A stretch of DNA of 64,000 nucleotides, from the NCBI GenBank assembly GCA_038229695.1, contig JBBROE010000001.1, positions 41,204 to 105,203 on the forward strand. The letters run 5' to 3'. Below the pieces are notes generated by a model. It was not told the DNA's origin. It saw only the letters and a list, made by a program, of their open reading frames with translations, and ran no database searches. The position numbers and the translations under genes were made by a program. The stretch is from JACMLD01 sp038229695 (GTDB lineage Bacteria; Bacteroidota; Bacteroidia; Chitinophagales; Chitinophagaceae). The stretch's first letter is position 1, and every line of letters begins with the position of its first letter. Below are positions 35,687 to 45,600 of the stretch, one piece after another.

Positions 35687-36760
35687 TTAAACCGGTACCT
35701 GTCCCATCTTTTTCTGGCGGATAAGAAATAGCATTAAAACTATTGTCAGGAGGTAAAGAATGCCGGTAACCTGGTGAAGTTCCGCGAGCCAGTCGAATGC
35801 CACCCAGTGATTGGCGACAATCCCCGGGCTGCTGAGTACCGTGCTGATCCCGAGCAGTACCTGGATAAATATTAGACCCAGTGGTAACCACTTTGCTTTG
35901 CGCAGGTACGCCGGTACTACAGGCAGGCGGGCGACCATCACCGTCCACGCAATAGTGAGTGCGAGTAAAATATAGGCAAGGCCCCGATGCACGAAATGCA
36001 CGGTGATTTTATTTTCCAGCAGGTTTATTGCCGGGGTAAAAAGGTGACCGGGTATCCAGCTTTGGTTGATAAGGGGCCAGGTGGCTGCAGCGGGGGCAGC
36101 TTTATGGCCGGCCATCAGCGCACCATACACCAACTGGAAAAAAAGTACGCCCAGCAACGACAGGGTAAAGCGGTGAACACGTGGTGACGCTATGGGCTGG
36201 GTGCGGGGAACCGAGAGCCTGAGTGCGAACCACCAGGTATAACAGACAAGGACAAGCGCAAATACAAAATGCAGGGCGAGTTTCAGCGGTTTTACATACA
36301 CCATATCGTCGGTGAGTCCGCTTTTGACCATGATCCATCCAATGGCACCCTGTATCCCGCCAAGCAGGAATAGAATAACTAAGGGCTTGATCATGTACGA
36401 CCGCAGGTATTTCTTCGACAGCAGGTATACAAAACCGACGAGAAAAACGACACTGATCAGTCTTGCCCATTCCCGGTGAAACCATTCCCAGAAATAAATA
36501 AATTTATAATCGTGGAGGGTAAAATCCTGGTTGAGCAACAGGTATTGGGGCGTGTGGCGGTAGCGGGCAAAAGCATCCGCCCATTGCTGCGCGTTCAGTG
36601 GCGGCAGGGCGCCTTCGAGTACTTTCCACTCAGTAATAGAAAGGCCCGAACCTGTAAGCCTGGTAACCCCACCGAGAATAACCTGGATAAGTAACATCAC
36701 TACTCCTGTAAACAGCCAGATGGCTACAGCGCTGTCCCCGCGACTTTTCACTTGTATCAT
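35687..36760 (-). CDS. ctaA: Heme A synthase
   Basis: A 357-residue integral membrane enzyme (COX15/CtaA family) that oxidises the heme O methyl group to formyl, giving heme A for aa3-type oxidases. It has eight TM helices. Conserved haem and catalytic residues appear in GGVTRLTGSGLSITEWK (N-terminal signature), FHREWARLISV, LKLALHFVFALVLVCY, HFVHRGLAYILLA and LHQVTGILYLL, giving the four His ligands. The length is as expected for the type with no Cys pair in the first loop. It is separate from the oxidase genes at 60-64 kb. A -7 box ends 7 bases before the ATG. Confidence 0.93.
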   Translation of the reverse strand: MIQVKSRGDSAVAIWLFTGVVMLLIQVILGGVTRLTGSGLSITEWKVLEGALPPLNAQQWADAFARYRHTPQYLLLNQDFTLHDYKFIYFWEWFHREWARLISVVFLVGFVYLLSKKYLRSYMIKPLVILFLLGGIQGAIGWIMVKSGLTDDMVYVKPLKLALHFVFALVLVCYTWWFALRLSVPRTQPIASPRVHRFTLSLLGVLFFQLVYGALMAGHKAAPAAATWPLINQSWIPGHLFTPAINLLENKITVHFVHRGLAYILLALTIAWTVMVARLPVVPAYLRKAKWLPLGLIFIQVLLGISTVLSSPGIVANHWVAFDWLAELHQVTGILYLLTIVLMLFLIRQKKMGQVPV

Positions 36761-36767
36761 TGCGCCG

Positions 36768-36775
36768 CAAAGGTA
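36768..36775 (-). promoter_or_regulatory. -7 promoter box directly at the ctaA start
   Basis: Minus-strand TACCTTTG, a full TAnnTTTG match, leaves only 7 bases before the ATG. Transcription would begin at or next to the A of the start codon, i.e. a leaderless message. No clear -33 was found. Confidence 0.5.
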
Positions 36776-36900
36776 TTCAGTAGTAAGTTAACTCCAGCGG
36801 TACAGGTGGTTTTTTATCGTTCAACGGTAAAGAAATCCGGTCGTTGAAGGGAACTGTTAAAGACAGGAACGGAAAAACAGAAATGCGCGCTAAACAATGC

Positions 36901-37320
36901 TTACTGGCCCGCTTTGATATAACTCCAGTGTTGCTCCTGTTTTGACACAACTTCCAGTGCGCCATTTGGAACGATGTGTGAAACGCCAGCCAGGGCACTG
37001 CTGTCAATGTTATTCTTCCGCATGGAATTGTTACATGCAGCAAAGCTGACGCCATGCTGTTTTTGTAAAGCCTCCATCGCGGGAAGCACAACAGTCTTAT
37101 CTTTTACCAGCATGAAAATAGCCCCGCCGTGGCAGACTACTTCCACTTCGGATCCAGGGGCGTCTTTCATGATGTTGTTGATCTGCCGCAGCATGCCGCG
37201 CTGCACAGCCGTATCTGCCGTGGTAATATCATACACGATTTTATGCACAGCCGCTTGAGCGCTGCCGGCCAGGAAGAAAAATAACGAGCCGGTAAACAGT
37301 AGCAAACATTTCATTGTCAT
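36901..37320 (-). CDS. Periplasmic DsrE-like protein
   Basis: A 139-residue exported protein of the DsrE/F-like superfamily. The signal peptide is residues 1-23 (FFLAGSAQA). The mature part has the fold pattern KIVYDITTAD...INNIMKDAPGSEVEVVCHGGAIFML, with LPAMEALQKQHGVSFAACNNSM later. The two Cys (VCHGG and AACNNS) sit where DsrE/F proteins carry sulfur-relay or partner-contact residues, although periplasmic members are poorly understood. It is 46 bases downstream of the TsdA-like cytochrome gene on the same strand, suggesting one operon and a link to inorganic sulfur. An alternative ATG is two codons in (37314). Confidence 0.78.
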   Translation of the reverse strand: MTMKCLLLFTGSLFFFLAGSAQAAVHKIVYDITTADTAVQRGMLRQINNIMKDAPGSEVEVVCHGGAIFMLVKDKTVVLPAMEALQKQHGVSFAACNNSMRKNNIDSSALAGVSHIVPNGALEVVSKQEQHWSYIKAGQ

Positions 37321-37366
37321 GGTCTGTATTTTTTAAAGCGTACCTATCGGTTGCAACCGGCGTAAG

Positions 37367-38338
37367 TTACTTCCTGGATTTGGTCATGGCGGTAAATGGT
37401 CCGTATTTATGTTGCCTTTCAGTGAAATGGTCGGCATAAGGGCCAAATGGGTAATCAAACGATTTCTTGGAGATATCCGGCCAGTCTTCCGGAAATTTTT
37501 TTGCCGGCCTGGGCATCGAGTTCACAAACGCTGCCACATCCCAGGCTTCTTTGTCGGTCAGCACCGGGCTGGAGGCCGTTGCGATGCCGTACGGCATGTT
37601 GGCTTTCACATAGGCGGCAAATTTTGATAGGCGGTACAACCCGGCGCTGACGTTGTAACTGTGGTCGCCCCAAAGTGGCGGGTAGAGGTATTCTGTTTTG
37701 TCAAATGCCAGCTGTCCGTTGCCGTTAGTGTCATGGCAGCGGGTGCACTGTGCGGTATATACCTGCCGCCCCCGGGAGGGGTCAGCGGCTTCCGGCAGCA
37801 AAGGAAGTTCGGTGACGCCCGCTCCGGCCGGTTTTTTACCTTTAGGAACATCCTGTCCCACCCAGGCAATCCATGCTTCCATCGCTTTTAATTCCCTCCC
37901 GCCTGTATCAATGGGATAGCCGTCCAGGCTTCGCTGGAAGCAGTCATTGATGCGGAAGGCTATGGATTCAATGATGCCGCTCCTAGGCCTTAACTGGGGA
38001 TAATTGGCTGCCACGGCTGCAAAGCTGTTGGCGTAGGGTACAGTCCCGGCCCCTAGATGGCAGTTCTGGCAGTTCATGCCATTGGAATGACGGCCCAGGC
38101 TGCCGGCAGGCCCGTAATAAAAAGCGGTGTGGGCAACCAGGTCACGGCCATAGCGGATGAGGCGGGAAAGAGAATCGTTTCCAAGGGTAGCCGTATCAGG
38201 AGGTTGCCAGGTTTCCGGTTGAGTAGCCTGGACGGGGAGCATCACCGGCTGGCCGGGAGACGATGACTCGTTCCAGAAAACCACCGCTGCAACAATGAAG
38301 ATCAGAACGGGGAACCAGTAATCACGGATGAATTTCAA
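37367..38338 (-). CDS. Dihaem c-type cytochrome, TsdA-like (possible thiosulfate dehydrogenase)
   Basis: A 323-residue periplasmic cytochrome with an N-terminal anchor (DYWFPVLIFIVAAVVFW). Haem motifs are CQNCH (Cys90-His94) and CTRCH (near residues 196-200). Between them is the TsdA-type segment ESIAFRINDCFQRSLDGYP, where Cys133 is 39 residues after the haem-1 His. In TsdA a Cys at a similar distance is the unusual axial ligand of the active-site haem. The second domain has KANMPYG, a likely Met ligand region. TsdA oxidises thiosulfate to tetrathionate; related SoxAX-type proteins are alternatives. It starts at TTG (38338), as no ATG fits. The adjacent DsrE-like gene supports a sulfur role. 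Confidence 0.72.
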   Translation of the reverse strand: MKFIRDYWFPVLIFIVAAVVFWNESSSPGQPVMLPVQATQPETWQPPDTATLGNDSLSRLIRYGRDLVAHTAFYYGPAGSLGRHSNGMNCQNCHLGAGTVPYANSFAAVAANYPQLRPRSGIIESIAFRINDCFQRSLDGYPIDTGGRELKAMEAWIAWVGQDVPKGKKPAGAGVTELPLLPEAADPSRGRQVYTAQCTRCHDTNGNGQLAFDKTEYLYPPLWGDHSYNVSAGLYRLSKFAAYVKANMPYGIATASSPVLTDKEAWDVAAFVNSMPRPAKKFPEDWPDISKKSFDYPFGPYADHFTERQHKYGPFTAMTKSRK

Positions 38339-38397
38339 TTGGTAATTTTTTTGGGGACTGAAACCGGCAAGCCTGGCTTACCGGTAACCGTGCAGCC

Positions 38398-38405
38398 CAA
38401 AGTTA
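38398..38405 (-). promoter_or_regulatory. -7 promoter box for the TsdA-like/DsrE-like pair
   Basis: Minus-strand TAACTTTG, a full TAnnTTTG match, 60 bases before the TTG start; no clear -33. Confidence 0.4.
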
Positions 38406-38502
38406 AGTGATGCGGACTTTGATCGGGCGCTGCCTCCCCTTCCCCGAACCGCTGTTTACGTAAAAGGGGATAATTTGTCGTTCACGGCTTGGGACCTTGT
38501 AT

Positions 38503-38510
38503 TATTTTTG
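38503..38510 (+). promoter_or_regulatory. -7 promoter box of rnhB
   Basis: TATTTTTG, a full TAnnTTTG match, predicting a start near 38517. It lies downstream of the in-frame TTG at 38497, so that TTG cannot be the start of the main transcript's protein. Confidence 0.45.
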
Positions 38511-38526
38511 GCGAAATGCGGGTGAA

Positions 38527-39132
38527 GTGCTGAAGAATTCTTACCAGGAAATATTGCTGGAGGCAGGCTGTGATGAAGCCGGGCGGGGTTGTTATGCCGG
38601 GCCGGTTTTTGCAGCCGCCGTAATTCTGCCGGGTTCATTTTTCCATCCGCTGCTGAATGATTCCAAGCAACTCACGGCAGAAGAACGGTATGCCCTCAGG
38701 CCGGTAATCGAAGAACAGGCCATCGATTATGCTATCGGCGTGGTAGATGAAACGGAAATCGACCGGATCAATATCCTTTGGGCCGCAGTGAAGGCAATGC
38801 ACATCGCCGTAAAAAAGCTTAAAAAGCAAAGGCCGCAGCTGTTGCTGATTGACGGCAACCAGTTTAAAAAGTTTCGGGGCATCCCGCATCAATGTATTGT
38901 AAAAGGTGATGGCCTCTATGCTTCGATTGCGGCGGCGAGCATCCTGGCCAAAACCTACCGGGACGATCATATGGTTAAACTGCACGAAACCTATCCCCAT
39001 TATCAGTGGCAAAATAACAAAGGATATGGCACCCGCGTGCACCGCGATGCAATCCTTGCGCATGGGCCCTGTATACACCACCGCAGGAGTTTCAACATTT
39101 ATGCGGTAGCCGGTGAGACAACTGCCGGGTAA
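38527..39132 (+). CDS. rnhB: Ribonuclease HII
   Basis: A 201-residue endonuclease that cleaves RNA in RNA-DNA hybrids and removes misinserted ribonucleotides. The catalytic signature CDEAGRGCYAGPVFAAAV (starting near residue 15) supplies Asp and Glu. DGNQFKKFRG carries the third acid, and SIAAASILAKTYRD with YPHYQWQNNKGYGT completes the active-site region. The GTG at 38527 is chosen because homologues start just before LxEAGCDEAGRG and the promoter box lies between it and the upstream TTG (38497). It ends 2 bases from the convergent S9 peptidase gene. Confidence 0.9.
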   Translation: MLKNSYQEILLEAGCDEAGRGCYAGPVFAAAVILPGSFFHPLLNDSKQLTAEERYALRPVIEEQAIDYAIGVVDETEIDRINILWAAVKAMHIAVKKLKKQRPQLLLIDGNQFKKFRGIPHQCIVKGDGLYASIAAASILAKTYRDDHMVKLHETYPHYQWQNNKGYGTRVHRDAILAHGPCIHHRRSFNIYAVAGETTAG

Positions 39133-39134
39133 GC

Positions 39135-41231
39135 CTATTTCCTAGGGTGCAGTTGACGAAGAAAGTAGGCAGCAACAGCACCGTAAACAGTGACTGCATT
39201 TTGAAACCGCATCCAGTGGTGGGTATCGTCGGGAATCATCAGTGTTTCATAATTCACCCCCTGTTTCTTCAATCTTCCAATCAGGTCGATACTTTCTGTA
39301 AAGGAAACATTTCTGTCGTCGTCGCCATGAATAATCAGCACAGGGGAGGTCCATGATCCGGTGGAGGAAACCGGCGACGACTGCCAGGCAACTGCCATCG
39401 CTTTCTGGTAATCGCCGGGTTTTTCATAGCGGTTAGCTATACCCGAGTAAGGTCCGTCCGGCCTCAGCCAGTTGTGAACCCCATGAATGTCTACCCCGGC
39501 GGCAAACAGGCGGGAGTCCCGCGCGAGGGCGAGGGCCGTCAGGTAGCCACCATACGAGCCCCCGTAAATGCCAATCCGGTGCGGATCGATGCCTGGTTGT
39601 TGCTGCAGCCACTTACCTGCAGTTCGAATATCCTGGTACTCGGCAGCGCCGGTGATGCCGGCATGCGGTGGCCGGTGAAAGGCAAACCCATAACCGATTC
39701 CCAACCGGTAGTTAACGGCCAATACTGTAAAACCCAGGCTTGCAAGATATTGATTAGACGCATAGGCATTGGCGTAGTAATCAGAATAATTCCATCCCAA
39801 CAGCATCTGCCTGGGCGGTCCGCCATGTACATAAATGATGGCCGGCCGCGGTGTCTTTTTCTCTTTGGGTTCAAACAATTGCCCATGAAGTTCGGTGCCA
39901 TCTGCGGCAGTAAAAACGACCTGGCGGGGAATAACCATCTTGTCTTCGGGAAACGTGGCAGGGATGTGGTCGGCTGCGAGCAATGCCGGCTTTCCCCCGG
40001 GTAGCGGCATGACAGCCGGTAGGGGTGGCCTTTTTGCCGTTGCACTGATGTATGCCAATGTACCGCCACCGGTAACGGCAGGCGTCCATTCCAGGCCGGT
40101 ACCCGGTGTCAGTACCTTCATGTCGGCAGCCCCGGTACTTACCATAGCGATATGTCTCCGGTCAATATCCTGTTTGTCGTCACCCGTATTTACGCTAAAG
40201 ACCAGTTGCCGGTTACCTGGTGCCATGGAGATATGCTCACACATAAAATGGCCGGGTGTCAGCAGCAGCGGCTTTCCGCCGCTGGCAGCAATACTGTAGA
40301 GATGTGGCCAGCCATCCTGGTAAGAAAGGAATACGATCCGGTCACCGGCTGCCCAGTGCAGGTTACTTCTTCCGTCAGTACCGGGCAGTGAACTGCGTAA
40401 ATCATTACCCGATGACCACAGCAGGCTTGCCCCAGATTCGTCCACCCGGGTAGTAAAAATCTGCCAGGGGGACGGATGGGAAACCAGCAGCGAATCGGGC
40501 GCTCCGCCTTCCGCTGGCTGGCGGATGAAGGCAATTTGTTTGCTGTCTGGTGACCATTGCGGCGTATTATCCTGGTTGAAAGAAGGATCAATAAATGCGA
40601 TATGTGCAGCTGCGCCGTTGTAATAACCAACCAGGGAATGACCGGTGCGCTGTACGGTAAAGGCAATGCTACCGGCGTCAGGCGCCCATTGCAGCTGGCT
40701 GACCATCCCCCTGGTACTGAACATTTGTTTTGCAGCGCCGGCGCTGTCGATAGCCACCATCCATACCTGCCCGGCTTTCACATAGGCGACCTGGTTGCGG
40801 GCATTCACAACTGGGTAGTCGCCTTCTGATAAATAGGTTACGGGGCCGCCTCCAAACGGCACGGCCGCGACCTGCACTTTAAAAGGTTCTTTACCTTCCA
40901 GCGGGTTGACCGGCAGCCCGGAATCCCAATTGGCGCCGTGATCGCCACCCCGCGCAAAGACCAGCCAGCGGCCGTCGGGCGAAAAGGAGAGGCTGCTGAT
41001 TTCCTGGCCGTTGTCCGTATCAAAGAAAGTCAGCTGCCGGGGACTGTATGCCGGCCCTTCGGCAATAAAAATGTTGCGCTTCCCCTGTTCGTCCAGGGTC
41101 CAGGCCAGCCGGTCCATGTTCGTTGCGGCACGGAGATTTGCCGTGAAAGGGTAGGACTTGAATGCGTCGAAGCCGGGCTGTTGCGCGGCCAGGTAAACGG
41201 GGAGCAGCAAAAGAAAAGCAATATTTTTCAT
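39135..41231 (-). CDS. S9 family prolyl oligopeptidase-type peptidase
   Basis: A 698-residue exported peptidase of family S9 (acylaminoacyl/DPP-IV type). A signal peptide (MKNIAFLLLLPVYLAAQ) is followed by a TolB/WD40-like beta-propeller (residues 20-440: SFSPDGRWLVFARGGDHGAN, QWAPDAGSIAFT, WSPDSKQIAFIRQ). The catalytic alpha/beta domain (450-698) has HGGPPRQMLLGW for the oxyanion region, Ser in GGSYGG, Asp in HGDDDRNV and His in DDTHHW. It should release N-terminal dipeptides or acyl-amino acids from oligopeptides. It follows the M19 dipeptidase gene by 22 bases, an operon for stepwise peptide breakdown. Confidence 0.93.
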   Translation of the reverse strand: MKNIAFLLLLPVYLAAQQPGFDAFKSYPFTANLRAATNMDRLAWTLDEQGKRNIFIAEGPAYSPRQLTFFDTDNGQEISSLSFSPDGRWLVFARGGDHGANWDSGLPVNPLEGKEPFKVQVAAVPFGGGPVTYLSEGDYPVVNARNQVAYVKAGQVWMVAIDSAGAAKQMFSTRGMVSQLQWAPDAGSIAFTVQRTGHSLVGYYNGAAAHIAFIDPSFNQDNTPQWSPDSKQIAFIRQPAEGGAPDSLLVSHPSPWQIFTTRVDESGASLLWSSGNDLRSSLPGTDGRSNLHWAAGDRIVFLSYQDGWPHLYSIAASGGKPLLLTPGHFMCEHISMAPGNRQLVFSVNTGDDKQDIDRRHIAMVSTGAADMKVLTPGTGLEWTPAVTGGGTLAYISATAKRPPLPAVMPLPGGKPALLAADHIPATFPEDKMVIPRQVVFTAADGTELHGQLFEPKEKKTPRPAIIYVHGGPPRQMLLGWNYSDYYANAYASNQYLASLGFTVLAVNYRLGIGYGFAFHRPPHAGITGAAEYQDIRTAGKWLQQQPGIDPHRIGIYGGSYGGYLTALALARDSRLFAAGVDIHGVHNWLRPDGPYSGIANRYEKPGDYQKAMAVAWQSSPVSSTGSWTSPVLIIHGDDDRNVSFTESIDLIGRLKKQGVNYETLMIPDDTHHWMRFQNAVTVYGAVAAYFLRQLHPRK

Positions 41232-41253
41232 GTTAGCTGGATAATGCAGTGGA

Positions 41254-42438
41254 TCAGGGTTGCATATTGGCCTTAAATACGCGTATAAAATTTTCTCCTA
41301 GTATTTTACGAACGTCCGATGTGGAATAGCCCCGGTCGAGGAGCGCCTTTGTCACCAGCGGGAAATCCTGCACGCCGTTCAGGCCGAGGGGTGGTGCTTC
41401 GATGCCGTCAAAATCGGAACCGAGCCCCACATGGTCCACGCCAATCAGCTGCACCATATGGTCGATATGATCAATGAGCAGGGAAAGAGGCGCACGAAGA
41501 TTTTCGGCTTCAGCGGGATATTTTTTAGCGAGGAACTCCTCCGTTTCATAGCCTGCCCATTTCAGGGCGTCCAGTGAATCTTTTTCCGCCTGGTGCGCGG
41601 AGAGGAATGCTTTCTTTTTCGTGGCAAAATTGCTGTCCAGAAACCCTGAATAAAAATTTACATGAATCACCCCGCCATTTTTTCCTATCGCACGGATCTG
41701 GTCATCCTTCAGGTTACGCGGCACGGGGCATAGACTCCAGGCGCAGCTGTGCGATACTATCACGGGCTTCGTCACAATACCAATGGCATCCCAGAACGTT
41801 TGTTCGCCGACGTGTGAAAGATCGACCATCATGCCGAGGTCGTTCATGTGCCGGACAATCTGTTTCCCGGAATCGGTTAATCCTTTTTGACCAAAAGGAA
41901 GTTTATTGCTGCTTTCATCCGCCGCAGAACTGGCCCATTCTGTGGAGTTGTTCCAGGTAAGCGTCATGTACCGCGCACCGCGCCGGAAGAGGCTGTCGAG
42001 ATAGCCGATATGGTTCTCTATCATATGGCCGCCTTCCACGCCTATCATGCAGGCTATTTTTTTTGTTGCTAGTGACTGCTGCAATTCGGCAGGATTACGG
42101 ACCATCATCAGGGTTGATGGATGTCTTGCCACAATTGCGTACAGCGAATCAATTTCAATATTGGCAAAGACGAAAGCCGTGTCTTTCCCAAACTTCTCGT
42201 TGCAGAAGATCGAAAAGACCTGGATGTCTACCCCGCCGGTCCGCAGCCGCGCCAGGTCGGTGTGCGTCTTACCGGTCAGGTCATCGTCCACATTCATCCC
42301 TTTCATGGTGACGGTGGACAGCACATCATTATGGGTATCTGCGAGGATGGCCCGGCGATGGATGCTGAGATAACGCTGGGATGCAGCGGGCAGGCACGCC
42401 GTAAATAAAGCAACTAGGCTCAGCAGCAATGTCTTCAT
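41254..42438 (-). CDS. Membrane dipeptidase (peptidase family M19)
   Basis: A 394-residue renal-dipeptidase-type zinc enzyme. A signal peptide (MKTLLLSLVALFTACLPAAS) is followed by the (beta/alpha)8 barrel. The metal ligands are His-x-Asp in LADTHNDV, Glu in IGVEGGHMIE, and His in DLSHVGEQTFWDA and PVIVSHSCAW. The C-terminal IGVDHVGLGSDFDGIEAPP is the M19 signature. Length and motifs are complete. It would hydrolyse dipeptides (including D-residue and cysteinyl-glycine types) in the periplasm. It is first in an operon with the S9 peptidase. Confidence 0.93.
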   Translation of the reverse strand: MKTLLLSLVALFTACLPAASQRYLSIHRRAILADTHNDVLSTVTMKGMNVDDDLTGKTHTDLARLRTGGVDIQVFSIFCNEKFGKDTAFVFANIEIDSLYAIVARHPSTLMMVRNPAELQQSLATKKIACMIGVEGGHMIENHIGYLDSLFRRGARYMTLTWNNSTEWASSAADESSNKLPFGQKGLTDSGKQIVRHMNDLGMMVDLSHVGEQTFWDAIGIVTKPVIVSHSCAWSLCPVPRNLKDDQIRAIGKNGGVIHVNFYSGFLDSNFATKKKAFLSAHQAEKDSLDALKWAGYETEEFLAKKYPAEAENLRAPLSLLIDHIDHMVQLIGVDHVGLGSDFDGIEAPPLGLNGVQDFPLVTKALLDRGYSTSDVRKILGENFIRVFKANMQP

Positions 42439-42640
42439 GTGGTATAATTTAAAAATGAATAGCCTGTTGGTTCAGGGTATTAAGGGTTATTGCTTAGCTG
42501 CTTCCGTTGCTGGCAAAGGCGCTTTACCAAGCCGCAGGTTTTTCCGTACATAGGTATACGTTAGCCGACAGCTTTCACGTTATACCTGCCCGCGTACGGG
42601 CGATAAATTAGTTAATATTACCATATAACAATCCAATCCC

Positions 42641-45600
42641 ATGAAAAGAATTCTTTCTTTTCTTCTTTTGATTTCAGTTCTGTGCGCGACGGCGCAGCCG
42701 GGAGACGTAAAATCTTATTACTATCATGGCCGTAAAGCCACTTATCCTGTCAGCAATTCCAGGATCGTGATCGGCCTCACATCCGGGGAAACCGTTCCCG
42801 GGAGGTTGCGTAAACTGTCAGACCTGCTGGGTTTGCCGGACGCTGCCCTGGCGGTACTTCCGGGCAACCGGATGGCGATTGCGCACTTCCCCCCTGGATC
42901 CACTGCCATGAGGCAGGCTTCGGCTTCGCTTAAGCAGGCCGGCTTTGTCTCTTTTATTCATCCCTGTTTTACCAGCGCGTATGGTAAGGACATGGCCTCT
43001 GGCGATGCGTTTGTCGTAAAACTGAAAGCTTCGTCGTCCGTAAAAGCGTTTACTGCATTGTTGCAGAAATATGGCTGCAGCATCAAAAGGCCCTATGCCT
43101 ATGCAAGAAATATTTACCTGTTAACGGCAGGCGCTGCCAGCCAGTACGATGGCCTGCTGGCCGCCAACCTGTTTTTTGAATCCGGACTATTCGAATATGC
43201 CGAACCCGATCTTACGTTGCTAGACGGACTTTTTGTGGCCGATCCGAATGATCCGTTGTACAGTTACCAGTGGGAACACAACAATACCGGCACCGCCATC
43301 CAGTACAGCGGCACACCCGGCGCTGATCTGAAAGTGCAGCAGGCCTGGACAATTAGTACGGGCGCGGGAATAAAAGTGGCAGTGATTGATGAAGGCGTGG
43401 ATATTTTACATGCCGACCTGAGCGCCAACATGCTCCAGGGATTTGACTGTCTTTCCGGCACCGCCAACCCGGGAGACGGGCAGCCGCTTGGACCGGCGAG
43501 GGCGCATGGTACAAACTGCACCGGCATCATTGCGGCGGTGGCCAACAATAATATGGGTATCGCAGGTATTGCCCCGGACAGCAAAATAATTCCGATTAAC
43601 CTGGCTGCGGCCAACGGATATTTTACCAGTGAATCAAACATTGCTGCCGGATTCGATTATGCCTGGCAGCATGGGGCCGATGTAATCAGTAACTCCTGGG
43701 GCGGAGGTACACCCAGTGATATCATTGACGATGCGATAAACCGGGCTGTGACGCTCGGGCGTGGGGGAAAAGGGTCAGTAGTTTTATTCGCCAGCGGGAA
43801 TAATAACACCGGTATCGGTTACCCTGCTTCCAACCCGCAAGTGATTAGTGTAGGCGGCGTAAATATGTGCGGACAGCGGAAGTCGCCCGCCTCCTTTTCC
43901 TGCGACGGCGAAAGCTGGGGAGCCAGCTATGGCACCGGTCTCGATGTGGTGGCGCCCTGCGTAAAAATCGTCAGCACCGACCTCAGCGGCAGTGCCGGTT
44001 ATAATAACGCGGGAGGTGCCGCGGGAGATTACTATTTTACATTCAACGGTACGTCTTCGGCTACGCCGGCGGCATCGGCAGTAGTGGCGCTTGTGCTGGC
44101 CGCCAACCCCGGGCTGACGGTAAGCGATGTCCGCAGCATACTCGAAAATACCTGTGATAAACTTCCGGGTTACACCTACAGCTCAGTGTCCGATCAGCCG
44201 AATGGTACCTGGAACAGTGAAACCGGTCACGGCCGGGTAAATGCTTTTAATGCCGTGCAGGTCGCCCTTTCCGGGGTTTTCTGCCAGGTACAGGTAAAGG
44301 CACAGGGCGCTACCCGCATTTGTCCGGGCGGATCCGTCACACTCTCAGTGGTAAACCCCGTGGCAGGCACCATATATCAATGGCGGAAAGACAGCAGTAC
44401 TCTTACTTCTGCCACAAATATTTCAGCAACTATTTCCGGCAGCTACGACGTGGTGGCGACAGCTGCCAACGGTTGTATTGCCTATTCCGCACCGGTAGCG
44501 GTAACCGTTCTTGCCAATACCCCGCCGCTGCGGGCCGATGCGGGCATCGATACCTTTGTATGTTCCGGCACACCGGTCAGGCTCGGCGGTACCCCTGCTG
44601 CTTCGGGCGGTGCCCCATTTCTGCCAGCGAGTCGTTTTTTTGGGATGGACTGGCTGTCCAATTCGTTCGTCAGGTTTAGTGAAACTAATCCGCTTCACTA
44701 CGACACTATTGCCAGGCAGGTGGTCACCGATGCGCAATACAATGCCGGCCAGTTTTTTGGAGGCGGCGACTTCACGCCTTACGGCTATTACGGCATTACA
44801 CAGGAAGACAACCGCTTGCTGCGGGTGGACACTGGCAACGGTCAGTCTTACCTTATCGGCGTCGCTCCTGCACCGGCAGGGTACACCTGGTCGGGACTGG
44901 CCTGGGACCCCGCCGGAAAAAATCTTTATGGACTGGCTTCGGGTGCCTCATCCAGCAGCCTCTGCCTGATTGATCCTTTTACCGCATTGGTCAGCCCTGT
45001 AGCGACGGTCCCGGTCGGTGCCACGGAATGGCTGGCCATCAATAACAGCGGGGATTTGTACGCTATGTCCGATGATAATTATGTTTACCGTATCAACAAA
45101 ATAACCGGCGCCGCCTTACGATTGCCAAACCCTGTCGGCGCAGACGTGATCTACCAGCAGGATGCCGATTTTGATCCATTAACCAACCAGTTGTACCTGA
45201 CAACCGTGATCAAGTCTCAGGCTTACGGCAGCGATCTGCGGACAGTGGACACCGCAACCGGCAAATCTACGCTGATTGGTTCGCTGGGCGGCCTCTCTGA
45301 GATCGATGCTACGGCGATTGCGGGACCGGGGTATCTTTATAACTGGTCGCCTGCAACCGGCCTGAGCGATACTGGTGTTGCCGTTCCGGTAGCTATGCCC
45401 GGATCCACCACCACCTATAAACTAACGGTAACGGACGCCTGCGGAAATATATCCACCAGTTCGGTGACCGTAAAAGTGAGTACCCCCGCAGCTGCTTTCA
45501 TCGGCGCAGCCAAAGACAGTATCGGGGTGGCAGAAAAACTCCTGTTGCATACCGCGGGTAAACCCGGTTATACCTACCAGTGGTTCAACAACGGCAGGGC

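Noticed and set aside
36819..36848. Inverted repeat TTCAACG/CGTTGAA between ctaA and the DsrE-like gene
   Set aside because: No T-run on either strand and a 15-base loop; not a convincing terminator.
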